A stretch of DNA of 64,000 nucleotides from Arabidopsis thaliana (lineage: Eukaryota; Streptophyta; Magnoliopsida; Brassicales; Brassicaceae). The stretch covers positions 16,251,261 through 16,315,260 of the forward strand of contig NC_003074.8 of NCBI RefSeq assembly GCF_000001735.4, given 5' to 3'. The position numbers and the translations under genes were made by a program. The notes below the pieces were generated by a model, which worked only from the letters and a program-made list of their open reading frames with translations, made no database searches and was not told the origin of the DNA. Below, piece by piece: positions 57,228-64,000 of the stretch; the stretch's first letter is position 1; each line of letters opens with the position of its first letter.

Positions 57228-57550
57228 GTACAAAACGTTTCGATCTCTCTCTCTCTTCTTGGTTAATTTGGGATCCTAGGGTTTGGATTTGGAATTTGCT
57301 TCCGTTGATTTCTGTTGGAATTTAGAGGTTTGATGGTTCTGGGATCTTTCTATTAGGGTAATGTCTAACTTATTCGATAGGTTTTAAATTTGGTGATCGG
57401 AGAATTTGAATGTTCTGAAACAGTTGAACAGAGTCTACATCAAAATTTCTCTCTTACTTGTTGAAATTGATGAGTCTAAATGATTAAAAAAACCAACGAT
57501 TTAGAGAAGTTCCCTTATGTCCATGAATTTGATTGTATCGTTTTGGGATT

Positions 57551-59528
57551 TTAAGGAAGCAATCATATTCGCATAATCTGGACTAATGGATCTTTCTTTG
57601 GTTGTGGCGTCATTATGAGTCCATCACTGTCTTTATCTGTGAATTTGTGAAGATTTATTTTGAAAAAGGAAAAAAAATGGTTGATTGTTATATTCATGCA
57701 AGAACAATCTGTGAATTTATGTTTCTTATTTGCATGTTTATGTCTCCATTTGCGAGATCTAATTAGTCTTGTGGTCATATGATTCAGGCTATCAAGTGGC
57801 AATTCATATCTCAATTTGGAGACGGGAACATTACTGTAAGTTTTGAAACATTGTTTTAAAGTATATTTGTTGCCTAGATGATGCATTGGAGTCTCTTTCT
57901 ATATATTATCTTTATGTGTTCTCATGAGTGAGATTGTTTTTTAACTTTGATAGTTATGTTTTACAACATTATCCAAGTGAAAAGATTAGCAAGCAGTCAG
58001 ATTTTAGTACCGTATGAATCTTACCAAGTTTTTTTCTTGGCATTGATTTTGTGGTTTCATTCATTGATTATAGGTGCCGTAATATCATGTGAAGTTTGGT
58101 TCAAGAAGCAAAAGCAAATGAGAGTCGTGTATTCTGCTTTATGTAGGTATCTTTGAGGTCCAGAGAACAAAATTTTCGGAGGTGATTTTTATAGCCAAAA
58201 GCATATGAGAGGTCAGATATCTCTCCCTCTATTCTCATGTATATTCTGTCATGCATAAGTTCTAGAAACACACACGTTCACAGACACAACAAACACAACA
58301 AACACAATGCACTCAAACTCAAAACACACAAAAAACGCAACAAAACTCAAACAGAGCACAAAAACTCTAAGCAAACTCAAACGCATCCACTCAAACACAA
58401 AGAATAAAATACAGCACAAACTAGAGACAAGAAAGAAAGAAAACAACAATACTTCACGATTAATATTTGTTTTTAAGATTCTGTTGTTAAGTCAATTTCA
58501 GGTGAAGTATCTTTTTCTTCTCATTTTCTTTCCTTTCTTGGTCACAGTGATGCTTAGTATGTTTTGTTAGCAATTTCGTACTTTGATGCTATTCCAAAAG
58601 AGAAATTCAAAGCCACAACAGGCAAAAAAACGTCCTACATACGGAATTTATTTGATTATTTAGATATCAGATATGTTGCTCTTTCCATGCATCAGATATA
58701 TCAGTTATAAGGTGAAGTTTCTCTATTTCTGCTCATGCTTCATACAAATTGTCTTATCAATACATACGTTACGACAAACCAATCGTAACAACTGGTTTTT
58801 TTCATACTTAATAAACATGTTCAATATATCAGCTGTTGACATTGTTTCTTTGTCAAGATTAACAGGAGCAAAGCAGTCGAATCGGGATTGGATCATAATT
58901 TGTAAGATTTTCTGTAAGTTTCTTAATTAGCATTATTTTGTGTTTTAATTTTACAGTCTTATGTATATAGTAACTGCTATTAGAATGGTATTGTATCAAG
59001 ATGGACGACTCTTAAGCTGAAAATAACTAAACTTAGGAAAGTGCTTCAGTTGCCTCGGAGAAAGGAAATATCAGGTAGATAAACTACCTTCATCTCTTTT
59101 TCAGAGTTTTTGTAGTTTTCTAATGGTCTTGTGTATATAGTGTACTGCTAACATAATGGTTCTGTACCAGGATATGTGATTCTTAAGTGGAAAAAGACCA
59201 AATTTAAGAAAGCTATTCAATCTCTCCGTAAAAAGAAGGGTCAGGTAGATAAACACACTTTGATACAATGTTTTTCTACTAATTTCTAACGTGTTTAAGT
59301 GATATCAACTAAAAAAGCATATCATATAGATCTCAATTTCCAAGGTACAATACTGCCATTAGCAACAAGAAGCCATTTTACGAAGTCTACAGGGACAAAA
59401 AATGTAAGGCTACGCTTGATTTTACTGCAAGAAAATCCATTGTTATATATTTGTATTTGCTTTTACTTAAGTTCTTGCTCTTAAACTTTTGTTTACATCT
59501 CCTATGATCTTGTCATGTTTGTTTTTTG
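57551..59528 (+). repeat. Tandem array unit A with exon-like blocks
   Basis: Unit A carries several blocks with consensus splice borders: 57788-57835 (AIKWQFISQFGDGNIT), and two 74-base blocks, 59001-59074 (WTTLKLKITKLRKVLQLPRR) and 59171-59244 (YVILKWKKTKFKKAIQSLRK), each preceded by AG and followed by GTAGATAAAC. The basic peptides could be nuclear-targeting or nucleic-acid contacts. An A/C-rich low-complexity block (58260-58440) sits in the middle. No domain is recognised and I cannot assemble a full protein. Confidence 0.6.
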
Positions 59529-61140
59529 AAAGGTTTTGAAACACTGTTAAATCATATTTGCTGCCAAGATGATGGTTGGATTCTCTTTTCGACATCTTAA
59601 TGCGTTTCAAGCATTTTGCAGTTTATATTCCTCTGGAGTGAGATTGTTTTTCTAACTTGAAGAGTTATATTTTCAGCTGGGTATCATTATAAAGCATGAT
59701 TACAAGTAAAAAAGAGTAGCATGCAGTCATATTTTGGCTCTCTGTAAGACTCTTATCTAGTGTTTTTTATATTTATTTTGGTATTGATTTGTGGTTTCAT
59801 TTTATTGTTTGTGTTGTACTTTCAGGTGAGATTTTGGTTTAGTAGCCAAGAGGAAAATGAGGGGTCGTGTTTCCTGCCTCTTGCTGATTATTTTGAGGTC
59901 AAGAGAAAAAATTTCGAAGGTGAATATGTAACCAAGTGCATATGAGAGGTTAGATATCGCTTCATTTATTCTCATGTCTATTAAGTCATGCATAAGTTCT
60001 GAGGATTATCTCAACAGGGTCTTTGCATTTGATTAGCCAAGTTGTCTTGCCTTTCTTTGGGTTACTCACACTATCTAAAAACACACACTTTCACAGACAC
60101 GAAAAATTACTCCACCACAATGCACTCAAAAATCAAAACACACCCAAACACAAAACAAAACTCAAACATACACACAAAACTCAATCAAGCACATCTCACG
60201 TAACAAAAATCTAAACACACTCAAACACAATATAACAAAAGAAACAAAATACAGCACACCACAAAAGTAGACACCAAAAAAGGGACAAAAAAAAACAAAA
60301 CTTCACGATCAATATCTTTCTGTATTGGTAAGAAGTTTGAGATTTTGTTGCCAAGTCAATATTTCAAGTGAAGTATCGTTCTCTTCTCATTTCTTTGTCT
60401 TTTACAACTATCAATTATTTTGTCACATTGAATCTAATTACTTTTTATGATGCTCTCAAAGTGAAATTCAAGCCAGTACAAGCGAAAACAGTGTCCTGCA
60501 TACAAAAGTAAAGAGCTAATAAAAATATTTAGTTAGATATGACGTACTGTGATTTCTTGTGAAGGGATACTCAATGATGATTCAATATCCAAGAAAAACA
60601 CTAGAGTTTTAACTTTTAAGTTAAGTTTCTCGATTTTTTCTCACCTACTTTTGCTACATACACATTTTCTTATTAATACATACTTCACAACCAAGCTAAC
60701 AACTGTTTTTGTCAACATGTTCAATATCTCAGCTGTGGACATTGTTTCCTTGCCAACATGTTCAAAGTGATTCACTTGCCTTGGAAAGAAGAAGGATCAG
60801 GTATATAAACTATCTTAATCCCTTTTCAGAGGTTTTGTAATTTTTCTATGATCTTGTATATATATTATACTACTAACATTATGGTTTATTACCAAGATAG
60901 ACGATTCTTGAACCAAATTAAGAAAGCCATCCAGTCTCCTCGAAAGAAGAAGGGTCAGCTAGATAAACTACACACACTGATACAATGTTTTCTCGAAATA
61001 TCTGACGTGTTTGAGTGATTCGTAACTTGCATGAACTACTAAGCATATCATATTGCTCTACGAGATCTTAATTCTAAGGTATAGTACTAACGAAATCAGG
61101 GATTAGATTCTTGTTGTTGGTGAGTCTTGTGCATATAATT
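59529..61140 (+). repeat. Tandem array unit B
   Basis: It follows A in the same order: a 94-base block at 59826-59919 (VRFWFSSQEENEGSCFLPLA, then DYFEVKRKNFEG) with AG and GT borders, an A/C-rich block (60080-60300), then VISCEGILNDDSISKKN (about 60550-60600). The two 74-base basic blocks are shortened or broken (about 60770-60800 and 60897-60957). It lacks the block at the start of A. Confidence 0.6.
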
Positions 61141-62102
61141 ATATCAACATGTTCAATATTTCATATGTGGACAGTAGGAGCCAAGCAGTGGGATCCCCAC
61201 TTGGATTAGTTAGTAAGATTTCCTGCAAATTTCTTTATTAGCATTGTTGTAGTTTTATTTAATAGTCATATGTATTTAGTAACTGCTATAAGAATGGTTT
61301 TGTCTCAAGATGGAGGAGGACTCTTGAGGTGAAAATAACTTGGGAAAGTGATTCAGTCGCCTCGGTAAAAGGAGGGTCAGGTAGACAAACTATCTTTGTC
61401 TCTTTTCAAACTTTTTGTAGTTTTATATGGTCTTGTGTATTAAGTATACTGCTAATATAATGGTTTTGTACCAAGATAGAAGATTCTTGATCGGAAACGA
61501 ACCAAACTTAAGAAAGCCATTCAGTCTCTGTGAAAGTACAAGGGTCAGGTAGGTAAACATTTATAATGTTTTTTTCTGAAAATGTTTGATGTGTTTAAGT
61601 GATCTATAACTTGTAGGAACTAATCAAACATATCATATTTCTGTTTGAGATCTCGATTTCCAAGTACATATCATACAAACGCAGTCAGGGATCGAATTCT
61701 AACTGTTGGAGAGTCTATCTCACATGAGACAACCAGATATTTTCTCAGTGCTAAGGTGGCTAATTTTCTTTATCCCCTCTTACAAAACTTGACATTCTCT
61801 TGTTTGCTAACAAAATGCTTCAAATACTAGATAGTGGAACTTTATTCTACAAAGAACAAATTTCTTGCCAAGAGCAAACGAGAGGTCATATATCTATCAG
61901 CTGCACATAACAACATTTCTAGGGTCGATTTCTAGCCAAGAGCCTATGAGATCAGGTAAAGTAATTATTTTCCTCTCTTCTCTTGTGTATTTTCTCATAC
62001 ATTTGTCCCTACAGGTTCTTTGCATTTGATGAGATACCTTGGCTTGTTTGGGTTATTCAAACTAATGTTTTGCATTTGATCGTTTTGGCTCTGTCTTCGA
62101 AT
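61141..62102 (+). repeat. Tandem array unit C (short)
   Basis: It contains only the 3' half of the unit: AGCCAAGCAGTGGGATCCCC (matching AGCAAAGCAGTCGAATC in A and D), then both 74-base basic blocks with stops (near 61312-61380 and 61480-61548) and the end motif GAGATCTCGATTTCCAAG. The block order matches A. Confidence 0.6.
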
Positions 62103-64000
62103 TTAAAGAAGCCATCTTATTCGTATAATCTGGACTAATGGGTTTGGTTATTAGTCTATCACTGTGTTTATGTGTTTCTATGGTGATTGATTTGGAAAAA
62201 ATGGTCAATTGTTATATTCATACAAGAAGATTATATGGCATCACATACATTGTTTATCTCGATATTCCGTGTTTCAATAATTGCATGTTTATGTTACGAA
62301 CTCTTATCAGTCTTGTGGTCATATGATTCAGCAATCAAGTGGCAATTCATATCTCAATTTGGAGACGAGAACATTGATGTAAGTTTTAGAACACTCTTTA
62401 AATTATATGTGTTGTTTCTAAGATGATGCAGTCTCCTTAATGTGTTCTTAAAGTGTGATTGTTTTTCTAACTTTGATAGTTATGTTTTTCAGTTGTACTC
62501 TTTGTTAACACATTTTCCGTCAAGATTAAAAGTAGAAAATATTAGCAACCAGTAAGATTTTGGATCTGTAAGACTCTTACCATGTTTTTTTTTTCTTTCT
62601 TGGCAATGATTTTGTCGTTTCATTTTATTGTCCTATTTGTATGATGTACTTTCAGGTGAAATTTTGGTTCAGTAGTCAAGAGAAAATGAGGGGTTGTGTG
62701 TCCTGCTTCATGGAGATATCTTTGAGGTCCAAAGAACAAAAAATTTCGAAGGTAAAGCATGTGGGAGGTCAGGTATCTCTCTCTTTATTCTCATGTCAAT
62801 TGTGTCATGCATAGCTATCTTGGCTTTGTTTTGGTTACTCACAATATCTGAAAACACACACTTTCACAAACACGGAAAAATCTCAAACTCAAAACACACC
62901 CAAAGACAACAAAAATCAAACTCTACAAAAAAAAATCACATCACACGCAACAAAACTATAGACATACTCACACGAAACAAAGCTCAAACTCAACATAACA
63001 CAAGAAATAAAATACAGCACAACAAAAAACTAGACACATGAGAGAACAAAAAAACAATCAATATATTTCCTTACAGTAAAACATTTTGTGATTCTGTTGC
63101 TAAGTCAATTTCAGGGGAAATTTCTTTCTCGTTCTTTTTTAGTTTTTTACAACTATTAATCATTGTTTGGTCACATTGAATCTAAGTACTTGTTATGCTA
63201 CTCTAAAAGTGAAATCCAAGCCACACAAGCTCAAACGGTGTCATACAAAAATAAATATATTTACTTAGATTTGTTTAATCATGTGATTTCATGTGAAGGG
63301 ATACTCAGTGATACTTCAAAATCCAAAGTAAAACACAAGTTTCAAGGTGAAGTTTCTTTATTTCTTCTCTTTTACTTTTTCGTCATACAAATTTTCTTAT
63401 TAATACTTATTTCACAAAGAATATTTATCATACGTAATAAACATGTTTTGTGGACATTGTTTCCTTGTCTAGATTAACAGAAACAATAAGAGCAAAGCAG
63501 TCGAATCCTAGCTTGGATCAGACTTAATAAATTCCAGTAAGTTTCTTGATTAGCATTATTTATGTGGTTTATTTATAGTCTTATATGCTTAGTAATTGCT
63601 ATTAGAATGGTTTTGTATCAAGATGGAGAACTCTTAAGCTGAAAATAACTAAACTTAGGAAAGTGATTCAATTGTCTCGGAAAAAGGAAGGATCAGGTAG
63701 ATAAACTATCTTCATCCCTTTTTCTAGAGTTTTTGTAAACAAATTATGGTCTTGTGTATATACTGCTAACATAATGGTTTTGTAGAAAGATATACAATTC
63801 TTAAGCGGAAAAGAACCAAATTTAAGAAAGCCATATAGTCTCCTCAAAAGAAGAAAGGCCAGGTATATAATTTACACACACTGATACAATGTTTTTTGGA
63901 AATGTCTGACGTATTTGAGTGGTTTTCAACTTGGAAGAACTAATAAGGCATATCACATTTCTCTACTAGATCTTTATTCCCATGGTACAATACTAAGGAA
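62103..64000 (+). repeat. Tandem array unit D, runs off the window
   Basis: It begins like A (TCGTATAATCTGGACTAATGG, compare 57571) and has a 47-base copy of the first block (62332-62378), a 96-base block at 62656-62751 (VKFWFSSQEKMRGCV), the A/C-rich block (62850-63050), VISCEGILSDTSKSKVKHKF (63280-63340), and a 74-base basic block at 63623-63696 (WRTLKLKITKLRKVIQLSRK). The next basic block has a stop. The array continues beyond 64000. Confidence 0.6.

Noticed and set aside
58307-58570. Open frame rich in Lys, Asn, Ser and Thr
   Set aside because: It translates the A/C-rich low-complexity block of array unit A.
57551-64000. MATH/TRAF-like genes, which I recall nearby on this chromosome arm
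   Set aside because: The block peptides do not show the MATH pattern, so I did not assign that family.

Overview
The window is nuclear DNA of a flowering plant, and the protein-coding genes read as Arabidopsis thaliana (or something nearly identical) from the region I remember as AT3G44700 to AT3G44780 on chromosome 3. That placement is from memory, not from a search. The arogenate dehydratase ADT4, kinesin-14 KP1, phytosulfokine precursor PSK3 and histone deacetylase HD2A (HDT1) follow one another in the expected order. The DNA is AT-rich, introns are short with GT-AG ends (one is AT-AC), and much of the space between genes is transposon debris.

Layout. 0-8.4 kb: a DUF247 membrane protein on the minus strand, then a small five-exon gene in which almost every exon encodes one membrane helix, surrounded by three copies of its promoter. 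8.6-11.6 kb: a recent LTR element with a gag-like reading frame and no visible pol. 11.9-15.1 kb: small secreted proteins (a WAK-associated-like protein that probably gains a GPI-anchor tail by splicing, and a six-cysteine thionin-like peptide) with a broken two-RRM gene between them. 15.1-20.3 kb: gene-free, with Helitron ends and a foldback element carrying a 30-bp tandem repeat. 20.5-21.8 kb: ADT4, intronless. 21.8-33.3 kb: gene-free, with a CCCGAA-rich foldback and a pair of inverted Helitron arms. 33.3-39.6 kb: KP1, 17 coding exons, including one U12-type AT-AC intron and an upstream exon that completes the calponin-homology domain. 40.1-40.9 kb: PSK3, convergent with KP1. 42.2-42.9 kb: a probable solo LTR. 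45.0-46.5 kb: a broken glycyl-tRNA synthetase copy, divergent from HD2A (46.8-48.3 kb), with a telo-box promoter between them. 50.5-51.8 kb: a poly(A)-tailed retroposon flanked by a 10-bp duplication. 52.5-55.1 kb: a tandem triplication of a small membrane-protein gene in stages of decay, ending at a LINE 3' fragment. 57.0-64.0 kb: a tandem array of four related units that carry short exon-like blocks with conserved splice sites; it runs out of the window and I do not recognise it.

The conserved genes work in unrelated processes: phenylalanine synthesis in plastids, microtubule motor activity, peptide hormone signalling and nucleolar chromatin. I see no operon-like or cluster logic linking them. 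The novel material is in the lineage-specific tandem families (5-8 kb, 52-55 kb, 57-64 kb) and in details of gene structure.
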